64,000 nucleotides of DNA from DASRDU01 sp046331565 (GTDB lineage: Bacteria > Acidobacteriota > Blastocatellia > RBC074): NCBI GenBank assembly GCA_046331565.1, contig JAXLQP010000004.1, positions 310,001-374,000 of the forward strand, given 5' to 3'. Shown here in pieces: positions 51,565 through 60,161 of the stretch; positions within the stretch are counted from its first letter, which is position 1; every line of letters starts with the position of its first letter. The notes beneath the pieces were generated by a model. That model was given only the letters and a program-made list of their open reading frames with translations, searched no databases and was not told where the DNA came from. Position numbers and translations under genes: made by a program.

Positions 51565-51657
51565 GTCAGAACGGCTGAGGCAGAGTTTGCAGACGCGCGC
51601 GGGACAGTACCGCGACCGTCAGAGGGCGGGTGAATCCTGAAACCAGAAAGGCCGCAG

Positions 51658-51788
51658 ATCGGCGCCGACAGCGGTGTGCGGGTCGCAGGCAGCGAATTCA
51701 CCTGGGCAGGGTCGTCCCAATACGGTGGCCGGGTAAGTCTTCGGTCAGTCCGGTTGCCTGCGACCCGCACACCGCTGTCGGCGCTGAT
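51658..51788. repeat. 34-bp inverted repeat with long spacer
   Basis: Arms 51658-51691 and 51755-51788 match with one mismatch (ATCGGCGCCGACAGCGG... and its complement), spacer 63 bases. It is the same general type as the other intergenic repeats but with a spacer about twice as long. Confidence 0.88.
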
Positions 51789-51923
51789 TCCTGGCAATTA
51801 CAAATAAATTAACCGGCGGGCGCGAGCGCACTGAATGGCATCAAAAGCTTCGGCAATTCATCACCTGACCGAAATGCTGTCCCGTCAGGGTGAGAAGAAA
51901 TCAATTTGCGAGGGAGATGAGCA

Positions 51924-52817
51924 ATGATGAGAAGAAGCTTTGTCCTGTTGTTTGCAGCAGCCCTGGTGTGTTCAGGCACTGCATTACCGGCCCAGACGCC
52001 GAATCAGCATCAGACCCGCCCTGCGAGCGCGAGCGCCGCGCCGCTTTCGCCTGATGAAATCATTCGTCGCTTTACGGCAAAGGAAAGCGAACTGCGCGAG
52101 GTCTGGAAGGATTATTCATATCAGCAGGAATCCCGGCTTCAGGTGCTTGGCCCGGCCCGCACGGTTTCCGGCGAATTTTATCAGGTTTCGGAATTTGTCT
52201 TTGACGACGCGGGCAAAAGAATCCAGCAGATCATTAAAGCGCCACCATCCACACTCGACCGTGCCGGGCTGATTATGACTGCCGAAGATCAGAACGCCTT
52301 CATCAACCTGCAGCCCTTTGCGCTGACGGCTGAAGATTTGAAGGATTACACGCTCACTTATGTCGGCAAAGAGAACCTTGACGAACTGCACACTTACGTT
52401 TTTGACGTGACGCCGAAAGTGATGAGCGATGAGCGGGCGCTGGCGCGCATGCGGCGGGACAAGATCGAAGGCAAATATTTTCAGGGCCGCGTCTGGGTTG
52501 ACGATCAGGATTTTCAGATCGTCAAGACCGCTGGCAAAACGGTGCCCGAATTCAAGCAGCGATTCCCGCACTTCGAAACCTACCGCGAAAACATTGACGG
52601 GCGTTACTGGTTCCCGACCTGGACGAGTGGCGAAGATGTGCTGGAGTTTGAGAAAGGGCCGAGCGTCCAGGTGCGGCTGCTTGTTCGCTACAAAAACTAT
52701 CGCCAGTTCCGCTCTGACATCAAGATCGTGGGCGAACCTGAAGAAGCTGCGCCGGACACGAAATCAGACGTGAAAAAGGATGTGAAAAAGAAACCGCCGC
52801 AATCACCGCCGCAGTAA
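51924..52817 (+). CDS. Exported LolA-like outer-membrane lipoprotein-sorting-type protein
   Basis: A 297-aa protein with a signal peptide (about 1-23, ending LPAQ). The mature part has alternating strands of the LolA/LppX type: YSYQQESRLQVLG, GEFYQVSEFVFDDAGKR, TYVFDVTPK and GRVWVDDQDFQIVKTAGK. It ends in a Lys/Pro-rich tail. Relatives are common in Acidobacteriota as stand-alone exported proteins and may bind lipids. GAGGGAG precedes the start. No operon partner is evident. Confidence 0.65.
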   Translation: MMRRSFVLLFAAALVCSGTALPAQTPNQHQTRPASASAAPLSPDEIIRRFTAKESELREVWKDYSYQQESRLQVLGPARTVSGEFYQVSEFVFDDAGKRIQQIIKAPPSTLDRAGLIMTAEDQNAFINLQPFALTAEDLKDYTLTYVGKENLDELHTYVFDVTPKVMSDERALARMRRDKIEGKYFQGRVWVDDQDFQIVKTAGKTVPEFKQRFPHFETYRENIDGRYWFPTWTSGEDVLEFEKGPSVQVRLLVRYKNYRQFRSDIKIVGEPEEAAPDTKSDVKKDVKKKPPQSPPQ

Positions 52818-52935
52818 GGCTCCAGCGGCTGCGGATAACGCAGGGTCGGCAATGCAAACGCGCTCAGGCTGGCGACTGCCTGCGCCAGCCTGAGTGAGCA
52901 GACTTGCGATTCCGGCCAGCAGCAAGGAACAGCAG

Positions 52936-53121
52936 ATGCAAAACAGTCAGCTCAAAACAGCTATCCCTGAAAATCACAGCGAACGCTCACACGCGCTGGC
53001 CGCCACTATCGCGTCATTGAAAAAGCAGTGGCAGACGCTGAGCAACGAGCCGCTGGTCTTTATGCTGCTTGTCTGGGCGCTGCTGTTTGCGCTGGCGGCA
53101 TTCATCAACCTGCACACGTAA
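52936..53121 (+). CDS. Small tail-anchored membrane protein
   Basis: A 61-aa protein with a charged helical N-terminal half and a C-terminal transmembrane helix (FMLLVWALLFALAAFINL). The start ATG 52936 has AAGGAAC upstream; the frame extends to 52894 without better support. No family recognised. It lies alone between the LolA-like and MFS genes. Confidence 0.5.
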   Translation: MQNSQLKTAIPENHSERSHALAATIASLKKQWQTLSNEPLVFMLLVWALLFALAAFINLHT

Positions 53122-53182
53122 TCACTGGTGTTCGCCAGGCATCAGTTTTCAATCACAAACAGATCGGCAAAACCCGTCAGCT

Positions 53183-54538
53183 TTACTCCGTCAGTTCTTC
53201 ATCCTTCGGCTCAGGCAGTTTGAAACTCGCCACTAGCGCAATCGCATACACCAGCAATGCCACCGCCGCCGCTCCGTAAGCCAGCTTTGTGGCCGGAGTG
53301 TCGCCTGGCATGACATGCGACATCTGCGTCGTCAGCAGCGCCGCTGAAGTGCCGATCATGCGCCCGCCAATATTGGCCGCGAAACTCTCGCCCGTGCCAC
53401 GCAAATGCACCGGATAAACGCGCGGCAGGTAATTACCCCAGAAACTCAGTTGCGCCACCGTGAACAATCCGGCAAAGAAGATGCCCCACTTGAGCAGCGT
53501 CAGGTTATGCACCGCCGGATACCAGAACACGAGCGGCACCACGATCAGCCCCGGAATCAGAAAGAGCCGCAGCAGCTTTTGCCGCGAAACGATGCGCACC
53601 GCCAGAAACGCGAGCAGCATGCGCCCGATCAGCCCGCCGAATTCCTGTAGTGTCTGCACTCCGGCCACCGTTGACTGAATCACCTGCGCGCGTTGCGGCG
53701 GCTTCAGATTCGGATCAACCTGCACCAGCGCAGGCACGATCTGCGGCACCTGCTGAATCGCGCCGAACGCCGCGCCCAGGCTGCACGCAAAGATCAGCGC
53801 CGTCACCAGCGTCGTCTGTCTGAAGGCCGGGCGGAACAGTTCACCAAAACTCGGACGCCGCAGCGTGCCCGCCGCCCGCCGCTCCTCCCACACCGGAGAT
53901 TCAGGCAGGAACGGGCGAATCGCTATCAGCGGAATCGCCGGGATGATTCCCGAAATCAGCAGGTAGCGCCAGTTGTCGTGCCCGCCGTGAATTGCGGGCA
54001 GCGACAGCGCCACCTTCGCAATCAGCAGCGCCATCAGGCTGACCATAAACCCGCCGAGCGATGAAAAAGCCTGCGTCCATCCGATCACTGCCTCGCGCCG
54101 CTTCGGTTCGGTGAAAAGTTCAGCCAGCCACGCCGTCGCCGCCACAAACTCCACGCACACGCCGATGAACGTTGTCGTTCGCAGCACCAGCAGCATCGGC
54201 AGCGAAGTCGCAAACCCCGCAGCCAGCGCCGAGAACGCATAGAGCAGAATGCTCCACGTCAGCACTCTGCGCCGACCAAGCCGGTCAGTCAGATACCCGC
54301 CGAGCAGCCCGAAGAGGCCGCCGCACACCGCCGGAACATAAAAGAACAGATCACGCCAGCGCAGAAACTCAGGCGAGCCGAACTGAATGCCGCCAAGCTG
54401 TTCAATCGCCGGGCGCACAATCAGCGGCAGCATCAGCAGTTCATAAGTGTCGAAGGCAAACCCAATGGCCGCGATAATGCAGATCAGCCACTGGACTGAG
54501 GTGAGGCGAGAGTGATTTTCGGATGGTGTAGTGGTCAT
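53183..54538 (-). CDS. MFS transporter
   Basis: A 451-aa major facilitator with 12 predicted helices. The loop 2-3 signature is GYLTDRLGRRRVL, and ELFTEPKRREAVIGW follows helix 4. It resembles the sugar/metabolite:H+ symporter families in layout. The cargo cannot be predicted. The next gene upstream is a toxin-antitoxin pair, not a metabolic partner. Confidence 0.9.
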   Translation of the reverse strand: MTTTPSENHSRLTSVQWLICIIAAIGFAFDTYELLMLPLIVRPAIEQLGGIQFGSPEFLRWRDLFFYVPAVCGGLFGLLGGYLTDRLGRRRVLTWSILLYAFSALAAGFATSLPMLLVLRTTTFIGVCVEFVAATAWLAELFTEPKRREAVIGWTQAFSSLGGFMVSLMALLIAKVALSLPAIHGGHDNWRYLLISGIIPAIPLIAIRPFLPESPVWEERRAAGTLRRPSFGELFRPAFRQTTLVTALIFACSLGAAFGAIQQVPQIVPALVQVDPNLKPPQRAQVIQSTVAGVQTLQEFGGLIGRMLLAFLAVRIVSRQKLLRLFLIPGLIVVPLVFWYPAVHNLTLLKWGIFFAGLFTVAQLSFWGNYLPRVYPVHLRGTGESFAANIGGRMIGTSAALLTTQMSHVMPGDTPATKLAYGAAAVALLVYAIALVASFKLPEPKDEELTE

Positions 54539-54575
54539 AAGTTGTTTGTGTGGTTCCGAGGTAGTGGATGACGGC

Positions 54576-54962
54576 TTACCAGATCAGAGTCTGCCGTTTC
54601 TGATTCCCGACTTCCCACCCTGAAATCTGGCGCGGCGACAGTCTGAATACTTTGCCACAACGACCGGCTTTGGTTCTGAATGCCGGGTGACGAAGAAAAC
54701 GGTGGATAATTTGCGCAGTTTCGCTGGCAACTGCGTCAATCACCACCAGACAATAATTGTCGTGACAGAGGCGATAACGAAAAAAGTCGGCATCACGGGT
54801 AAAGAACGTCGCCTGTTTTGAATGATGAAGCCAGCGCAGGATTTCCTGTTGATCGTCCCAACCGGGCAATCCGATCTCAACCCCGATCCTTTGAAACCGG
54901 ATACGCCAGTTTCTCAGCCTCTCCGCCTGATCCCGGGTGATATTGTGGTCGAGAATGATCAC
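54576..54962 (-). CDS. DUF5615-type PIN-like toxin
   Basis: A 128-aa protein of the DUF5615 (Mut7-C/PIN-like) group, thought to be RNases. Early aspartate in ILDHNI, later FFTRDADFFRY (the TxDxDF motif) and a C-terminal aspartate region VVIDA fit the PIN active site. The start GTG (54962) overlaps the stop of the DUF433 gene (GTGA). This is the standard order, antitoxin then toxin. Confidence 0.8.
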   Translation of the reverse strand: MIILDHNITRDQAERLRNWRIRFQRIGVEIGLPGWDDQQEILRWLHHSKQATFFTRDADFFRYRLCHDNYCLVVIDAVASETAQIIHRFLRHPAFRTKAGRCGKVFRLSPRQISGWEVGNQKRQTLIW

Positions 54963-55207
54963 GCAGCTTTCTCTGTCTTTGAAGTCACTTCCCTGACGAC
55001 TTTCCGACGGATAAAACTGAGCGCCTCTTTTACTGCTTCAGGCGTGATGATTCCATAATACTGATCAGCGATGGCCTCAGGAGTTAATCCGCTTTCGGCC
55101 AGTTCAACGGCATCGGCCACCATGATGCGGGTTCCCCTGAAAATCAGCCGTCCACTGCAAATGCGCGTATCAATCGCCAGATGCCTGCCGATTTCAGTTC
55201 TTGCCAT
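54959..55207 (-). CDS. DUF433 antitoxin
   Basis: An 82-aa DUF433 protein: HLAIDTRICSGRLIFRGTRIMVADAVELAESG is followed by LTPEAIADQYYGIITPEAVKEAL, the degenerate helix-turn-helix part. It pairs with the downstream DUF5615 toxin and is likely autoregulatory. AGGAGG precedes the ATG. A truncated relative is found at 41124-41243. Confidence 0.85.
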   Translation of the reverse strand: MARTEIGRHLAIDTRICSGRLIFRGTRIMVADAVELAESGLTPEAIADQYYGIITPEAVKEALSFIRRKVVREVTSKTEKAA

Positions 55208-55274
55208 ACCACTTCCTCCTGTGCCTGGAATTTACTCCGAAACCATATCAAATCAAACCGGTGCTGTTGAGTTC

Positions 55275-57212
55275 TTACTGCCCCTGCTCCATCAGCCCGC
55301 GCACCCGGCTGAGAACCGGCGCTGATGCGTTGTCATTCACCAGGTTCCGCTGCTCACGCGGATCGCTGCGGAGTTCATATAACTCTTCCCGGCGCGGTGA
55401 ATCACTGCTGATGTACTTCCACGTCTTCTTTCCATCACGATAAACAATGGCGCTGCCGCCCTGACAACCGCGATGCAGCGTGTAATCGCGCGGCGGCGAA
55501 GGTCTGAGCAGCGACTGCCCGCGCCACGATTCAGGCGCTTTCAGTTTCAGCCGATCCAGAATCGTCGGCGCAAGGTCGAGTTGCAGCGCCGCAGACAGAT
55601 TGCGATACGTCACGCCCGGCTCATCAACAATCAGCACCGGCACGCGCAGGTCTTCTTCGTAAAGCAGTTTGCCGTGACTGTAATGATCGTGTTCGCCAAG
55701 CGCCTGGCCGTGATCGCCCAGAATCACAACTATCGCATCGCGCAGGTAGCCTTTGCGGTCGAGTTCGGCAAACAACTGTTCGATGATCGCATCGGCCTTG
55801 AGCAGTTTGTTGTCATAGGTGTTCGCGCTCACCACCGGATCATTGCGCCCGGCTGCGAACGAACCGCCGAGCGAAAACGAAAGCGACGGCTGCCACCTGG
55901 CATACTCCGGCGAATAAACGCCCACATCGTGCGCCGACATCAGATGAAAATAGAAGAACGCCGGACGACCGTCAGACGGCTGCACCTGCTCCATGCCTTC
56001 AAGCAGCAGCCGGTCATCATCGGGCAGGTAACGGCGCGTCTGCGTGCCTTCAAAATAATAATCAATGCTCCTGCCGTAAAGTTCGCGCAGGTCGTACCAG
56101 ACTTCGTGCCAGCCTGAAAGAATGAAGTTTGTGCGGTAGCCCTGATCGCGCAGCAGATCGTGCAGCATAAACATCCCGTGTCCGAGATCATCGCACTGCC
56201 GCGAGGCCAGCGAACTCAGCACTCCGCACGGCGTACAGTTGCAGTCCGAACGAACTTCATCAACCTTGCGCAGGCGTCCTTCAGCCTGCAATCTTGAAAG
56301 AAACGGCGTTGTCTGCCGCTCATAACCATAAAACGAAAGATGATCGGCGCGCAGGCAGTCAACGATCATCATTACCACGTTGCGCTGCTCAAACGCCTGT
56401 CGCGGATAGCTGCGCCGCAGCTCGGCATCACGTTCGGCAATCTTCTGTCGCCGCTCAGTAGCCGGGAACAGAATGCTGCGCACGTTGTCAGGAATCAGAT
56501 GCGGACGCGACAACACGACAAAACTCGTCAGCGGTTCGCGCCGCCAGAGCAGCAGGCTGACGACGCTGCCGCGCCAGAACGTAACCAGCACAAACCCGTA
56601 AGCGACGACAACAATCATTGCGGCAGCCAGCATCATCGCTCTGACCTGCCACGTCGCCTTGCGCGTCAGATGAAACAAACCAGTCAGGCTTTCACCCGTC
56701 GCCAGCAGCGCCCGCCCGGCCAGCCAGCAGTAAATCAGCACGCCGCCCGCCAGCAGCAGCACGATCACAGCCCATCCGCCCGCAGGCAGCATCGTGTCGT
56801 GGAATTCGGCAAAACGCCGCACAAACTCCCACGCCATGCGGTCAGAAACATTGATGCCCCAGTAATGATTCGTCAGACAGTCCGCCGTAAAGAGCAGCAC
56901 CAGAAAATTGAAGATCACCGCCGGAACCAGCAGCACCATCAGCCGCACCACCAGCCACTGTGCGATGATTTCAATTGCCAGCAGCAGCCCGCACCCGCCC
57001 AGAACGACCAGCCACAAGGGCGCGCTGACGAGCAGATGCAAAATCACCAGCATCCGCCCCTCAGCCGCCGAAGCCGTATAAAACCGGCTGAAGATCAGAA
57101 TAAAAATCAGACTGAAGCCCAGATGAAATCCGTACAGCAGCGCCACCCGCCGCAACGCGGGCAGCCCGATGAAATGCCTGAAAAACTGTAACAGGTCTTT
57201 GAAATGAAGCAT
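55275..57212 (-). CDS. Membrane sulfatase/phosphoethanolamine transferase-like protein
   Basis: A 645-aa protein with about five N-terminal transmembrane helices and a periplasmic alkaline-phosphatase-superfamily domain. Metal site residues are in MMIVDCLRADHLSFYGY and ILGDHGQALGEHDHYSHGK. The nucleophile region reads SDCNCTPCGVLSSLAS, so threonine or cysteine could serve and the sulfatase CxPxR motif is absent. It is therefore closer to phosphoglycerol or phosphoethanolamine transferases than to true sulfatases. Start ATG 57212; a GTG at 57230 is possible. The target is probably a lipid or glycan of the envelope. Confidence 0.82.
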   Translation of the reverse strand: MLHFKDLLQFFRHFIGLPALRRVALLYGFHLGFSLIFILIFSRFYTASAAEGRMLVILHLLVSAPLWLVVLGGCGLLLAIEIIAQWLVVRLMVLLVPAVIFNFLVLLFTADCLTNHYWGINVSDRMAWEFVRRFAEFHDTMLPAGGWAVIVLLLAGGVLIYCWLAGRALLATGESLTGLFHLTRKATWQVRAMMLAAAMIVVVAYGFVLVTFWRGSVVSLLLWRREPLTSFVVLSRPHLIPDNVRSILFPATERRQKIAERDAELRRSYPRQAFEQRNVVMMIVDCLRADHLSFYGYERQTTPFLSRLQAEGRLRKVDEVRSDCNCTPCGVLSSLASRQCDDLGHGMFMLHDLLRDQGYRTNFILSGWHEVWYDLRELYGRSIDYYFEGTQTRRYLPDDDRLLLEGMEQVQPSDGRPAFFYFHLMSAHDVGVYSPEYARWQPSLSFSLGGSFAAGRNDPVVSANTYDNKLLKADAIIEQLFAELDRKGYLRDAIVVILGDHGQALGEHDHYSHGKLLYEEDLRVPVLIVDEPGVTYRNLSAALQLDLAPTILDRLKLKAPESWRGQSLLRPSPPRDYTLHRGCQGGSAIVYRDGKKTWKYISSDSPRREELYELRSDPREQRNLVNDNASAPVLSRVRGLMEQGQ

Positions 57213-57274
57213 TGAAATCAAGTGTGCCACCCGCCGGAATCAGCCGACGGCAATCAGCGTAACCAGTCCTTAAT

Positions 57275-57388
57275 TCCCCCGCAGGGGATCAATATCCCGG
57301 AGATGAACGCATCGTATCCCATCCCCGAACGGGGTCAATTCAATTCCCCGGAGGGGATCAATTTAATAGCAGCAGGTGAAACCTGCTG
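57275..57388. repeat. Partial hairpin array beside the transposase element
   Basis: Short palindromes follow one another: CCCC-GCA-GGGG (57277-57287), CCCCG-AA-CGGGG (57323-57335 region), CCCC-GGA-GGGG (57346-57356) and CAGCAGGT-GAA-ACCTGCTG (57370-57388). The last is identical to the second hairpin of the element end. It looks like a degraded extra copy of the left end. Confidence 0.75.
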
Positions 57389-57409
57389 AATGTTTGATGA
57401 CGAATTCTT

Positions 57410-58073
57410 CCCATCCCCGAAGGGGATGAATTCAATAGCAGCAGGTGAAACCTGCTGTACGCGATCACACAACGCGCCGACCCTGAAAGGGTCGCATTGC
57501 GCCGTTCAATTCCACAAATATTTCTCGTTGTATTCAATCCCGTATTTTTCCAGAAACGCAACGAACTGGGCCTGAAACGATTTCTTCTGATGATGCTCCT
57601 TCTGTCGCGCCAGATACGCCATCACCGCCGGAACCTGCGATTCACCGATTGAAAATGCGCCGTAACCTTCCTGCCAGTGAAACCGCGCGAATTCATCACC
57701 CTGTGTTTTGATCCAGACGGACGAGCTTTTTTTCAGTTCTTCCATAAAATCACTCAGCGCCATGTTTTTTGATTGAGACAACAGCAGGTGAACGTGACTC
57801 GCCGTGCCGCCTGCGGCCAGCAGGCGCGCTCCGTGATGTTTTGCAATGCCGCCGAGATAGGCATAAAGCGGCGGTTCGATTTCAGGCGTGATGAAGTCCT
57901 CACGGTTTCTCGTCGAGAAAACGATATGTACGAGCAGGCTGACCAGCGTTTGCGCCATGACGTTATGCTCCTGTGGCTGAGGTTGGTGCGACCCCTTCAG
58001 GGTCGGCGCGTTGTGTGATCGCGTACAGCAGGTTTCACCTGCTGCTATTAAATTCATCCCCTTCGGGGATGGG
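57410..58073. mobile_element. Y1-transposase element with 87-bp terminal inverted repeats
   Basis: A 664-bp element. The ends (57410-57496 and 57987-58073) match as reverse complements at 85 of 87 positions. Each end holds three perfect palindromes, each with a GAA triloop: CATCCCC-GAA-GGGGATG, CAGCAGGT-GAA-ACCTGCTG and GACCCT-GAA-AGGGTC (one stem pair differs at the right end). A single Y1 transposase gene lies between. The arrangement recalls a REP-associated tyrosine transposase flanked by REPs rather than classical IS200. Confidence 0.85.
57506..57958 (-). CDS. IS200-like/REP-associated Y1 transposase
   Basis: A 150-aa HUH single-strand transposase. The metal-binding HVH is at 55-57 (ASHVHLLLSQ), and the catalytic tyrosine is Y115 in AVMAYLARQKEHH. 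Both are intact, so it may be active. The start is ATG 57958; the frame runs on through the right terminal repeat, which is not coding. Length is normal. It is expected to nick and rejoin single-stranded DNA at the adjacent hairpins. Confidence 0.92.
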   Translation of the reverse strand: MAQTLVSLLVHIVFSTRNREDFITPEIEPPLYAYLGGIAKHHGARLLAAGGTASHVHLLLSQSKNMALSDFMEELKKSSSVWIKTQGDEFARFHWQEGYGAFSIGESQVPAVMAYLARQKEHHQKKSFQAQFVAFLEKYGIEYNEKYLWN

Positions 58074-58142
58074 AACAATTGCCAGATGATGCACAGATAA
58101 CATATCCACTGACATATTCATTTCTGAAAAATATCGCCCGTC

Positions 58143-59765
58143 CTATTTCTGAAAATATCTTCTGATCGTGGCCTCGTCAGGTTTGGCGGTCAGCATTGAC
58201 ACCACGATCATCAGCAGCGCCGAAATGATGGTCATCGGGACGACCGGCAGCAGGCCCAGCACGGCTGTTCCGGCAGGCGTGCGGCTGATGATGTATTGCC
58301 CGAATAATGTTCCCCAGCCGGTTTCGGTGCCAGGCGCGGGAGCGGGAACTACTGACTGGAAGATGGCAACGGCGATGACTGCGGCGGCGGCCCACAACGT
58401 ACACGCCAGCGCGCCCCATCGGGTGCTGCGCTTCCAGAACAATGCGCCGACGAGCAGCGGCATCAGGGCTGAATAACCTGAAAACGCAAACTGCACCGCC
58501 AGGTCAAAAATGGACTGCGGCCAGCGCAGCGCAATCACGTATGCAATCACCGTCAGCACGATGACGAAGATGCGCCCGGTGTGAACCTGCGCGGCTTCGC
58601 CAAATTTCGTTTTGCCTTCGTAGAAAGCGAAGATGTCTTCGGTAAACATCGTCGAGAGCGCCAGAATCTGTGAATCGCTCGCCATCACGGCGGCCATAAT
58701 GCCCGCGCCGAGCAGGCCCGCGAGCCACAGCGGCGCGTAAAATTCGAGCAGTCGCACCAGCACGTCATCTCCGGCAGCAGTCCGGCGCAATTCGATCTTC
58801 TGATCCGGCGAAAGCGTGGCGCTCTGTGTTGCCAGCGTGCGGCGCGCTTCAAGTTTGGCCTGAATCGCGGGCACTTCAACGGCGCGATTGGCGGCCACGC
58901 CGAGAAAGACCGCCGGCAGCCAGATTGCCAGCATGCAGATCGGATAAAGCACGACGGTCTTTTTGAAATGCTGCATCCGCTCAGCCGTCAGGCAGAAAAT
59001 AATCATGTGCGGAAAGTTGATCGAAGAGAGCGGAATGAACGTGTAGCTGAAAAAGTAGAGCGTCGAAACCCGCTCGCGCGTCAGCAGCGCCGCAGTCGCA
59101 GGTGATGAGGAAAGCTCATTGACGGCTTTGCCGAACCCGCCCATCCCCGCGCCGATGACGCCCAGGGCGATTGCACCAAAAAGTAAAAACAGAATCGTCT
59201 GAAACGTATTGACCCACGCCGTCCCGCGCATCCCGCCAAAAAAGACGTAGCTCATTACCACGAGCGCGACGATGGCCCCGCCGAACCAGTACGGAATGCG
59301 CCCGCCGCTGATCGCATTCATCGTCGTGCCGCCGCCCATCACGCCGATGATGATGTAAGGCACAAGCAGCGCGGCCTGCACAACCGTAATCACCGTGCCG
59401 ATGTGGCTGCACTGCCAGCGGTCGCGGAACATCTGCACCGGCGTCATAAAGCCGTACTTTTTGCCAAGCGCCCACATTCGCGTGCCGATTAAAAAGAGCG
59501 AGAGAGGCACGATCAGCGCCGATGACGAAGCCATCAGCCCGTAAGTCACAATCCCGTTCGCAAACGCATGCCCCGATGAACCGAGCAGCGCAAACGCCGT
59601 CATATTCGTGCCAAACAGCGAGAGCAGAAAGACGAACACGCCGAGCGAACGGTTGGCCAGAAAGTAATCTTCGGCTTCGTTGCGATGCGTCGAACGACGA
59701 AAGGCGAAGATGCCGATGTAAAGAACGGCGGCAAGGTAGATGAAAACAACGATGGCGGGAATCAA
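58143..59765 (-). CDS. Sodium:solute symporter (SSS family)
   Basis: A 540-aa symporter with about 13 transmembrane helices. Family features: FGTNMTAFALLGSSGHAFANG, GGMRGTAWVNTFQ and LAGLLGAGIMAAVMASSDSQ-type segment (here MAAVMASDSQIL). The TTG start (59765) overlaps the DUF3311 stop and follows GGAGG. An insert of about 50 residues (around 300-350) lies between transmembrane segments. The solute is unknown. The DUF3311 gene directly upstream is the usual companion. Confidence 0.9.
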   Translation of the reverse strand: MIPAIVVFIYLAAVLYIGIFAFRRSTHRNEAEDYFLANRSLGVFVFLLSLFGTNMTAFALLGSSGHAFANGIVTYGLMASSSALIVPLSLFLIGTRMWALGKKYGFMTPVQMFRDRWQCSHIGTVITVVQAALLVPYIIIGVMGGGTTMNAISGGRIPYWFGGAIVALVVMSYVFFGGMRGTAWVNTFQTILFLLFGAIALGVIGAGMGGFGKAVNELSSSPATAALLTRERVSTLYFFSYTFIPLSSINFPHMIIFCLTAERMQHFKKTVVLYPICMLAIWLPAVFLGVAANRAVEVPAIQAKLEARRTLATQSATLSPDQKIELRRTAAGDDVLVRLLEFYAPLWLAGLLGAGIMAAVMASDSQILALSTMFTEDIFAFYEGKTKFGEAAQVHTGRIFVIVLTVIAYVIALRWPQSIFDLAVQFAFSGYSALMPLLVGALFWKRSTRWGALACTLWAAAAVIAVAIFQSVVPAPAPGTETGWGTLFGQYIISRTPAGTAVLGLLPVVPMTIISALLMIVVSMLTAKPDEATIRRYFQK

Positions 59766-59998
59766 GGCTTCCGGTCCTCCTCTGCCGGTGATTTGTCCGG
59801 CGCTTCAAGATGAGCAGGCCACGCCCGGCTTGTCAGCAGCCACATCAGCAGCGAAACGGCCAGCGTGAAACAGACGTGATAGAACAGTCCGACCGGCAGA
59901 AAACCGAAGATGAACGGCCTGGCCGTGCGCCAGAACCAGACATCCTGATGCAGAAGGTATAACGCCACGACGAGCAACACGAGGACTGATCGTTTCAT
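59762..59998 (-). CDS. DUF3311 small membrane protein
   Basis: A 78-aa protein with two transmembrane helices (about 4-18 and 37-58) and the pattern LPVGLFYHVCFTLAVSLLMWLLT typical of DUF3311. It precedes and overlaps the SSS symporter gene by 4 bases (TTGA), a widespread arrangement. Likely an accessory subunit of the symporter. Confidence 0.85.
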   Translation of the reverse strand: MKRSVLVLLVVALYLLHQDVWFWRTARPFIFGFLPVGLFYHVCFTLAVSLLMWLLTSRAWPAHLEAPDKSPAEEDRKP

Positions 59999-60161
59999 GA
60001 GAGTGTGTACCGGCTTGCAGGAAATTGCGAAGAAATCTCTGGAATACCACGACGACGCTGCGCCGTAATATCACACAGAGCTTGTGATGATGGCAACCGC
60101 AACTGCATTCTCTGCGCGCCTGAGATACAATGCCCTCGCGTCGCCGAAAGGGGGACTGTTG

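Noticed and set aside
51403..51633. 76-codon frame between the small membrane protein and the LolA-like gene
   Set aside because: Arg/Ser-rich, overlaps a hairpin, and ends in a repeat-like sequence; no evidence of coding.
56340..57191. 283-codon frame opposite the sulfatase gene
   Set aside because: Gln/His/Arg-rich composition typical of antisense frames and no ribosome site.
57275..58073. CRISPR-like array, because short units recur
   Set aside because: Units are palindromes of different stem sequence, not direct repeats with spacers of equal length, and no cas genes are near.
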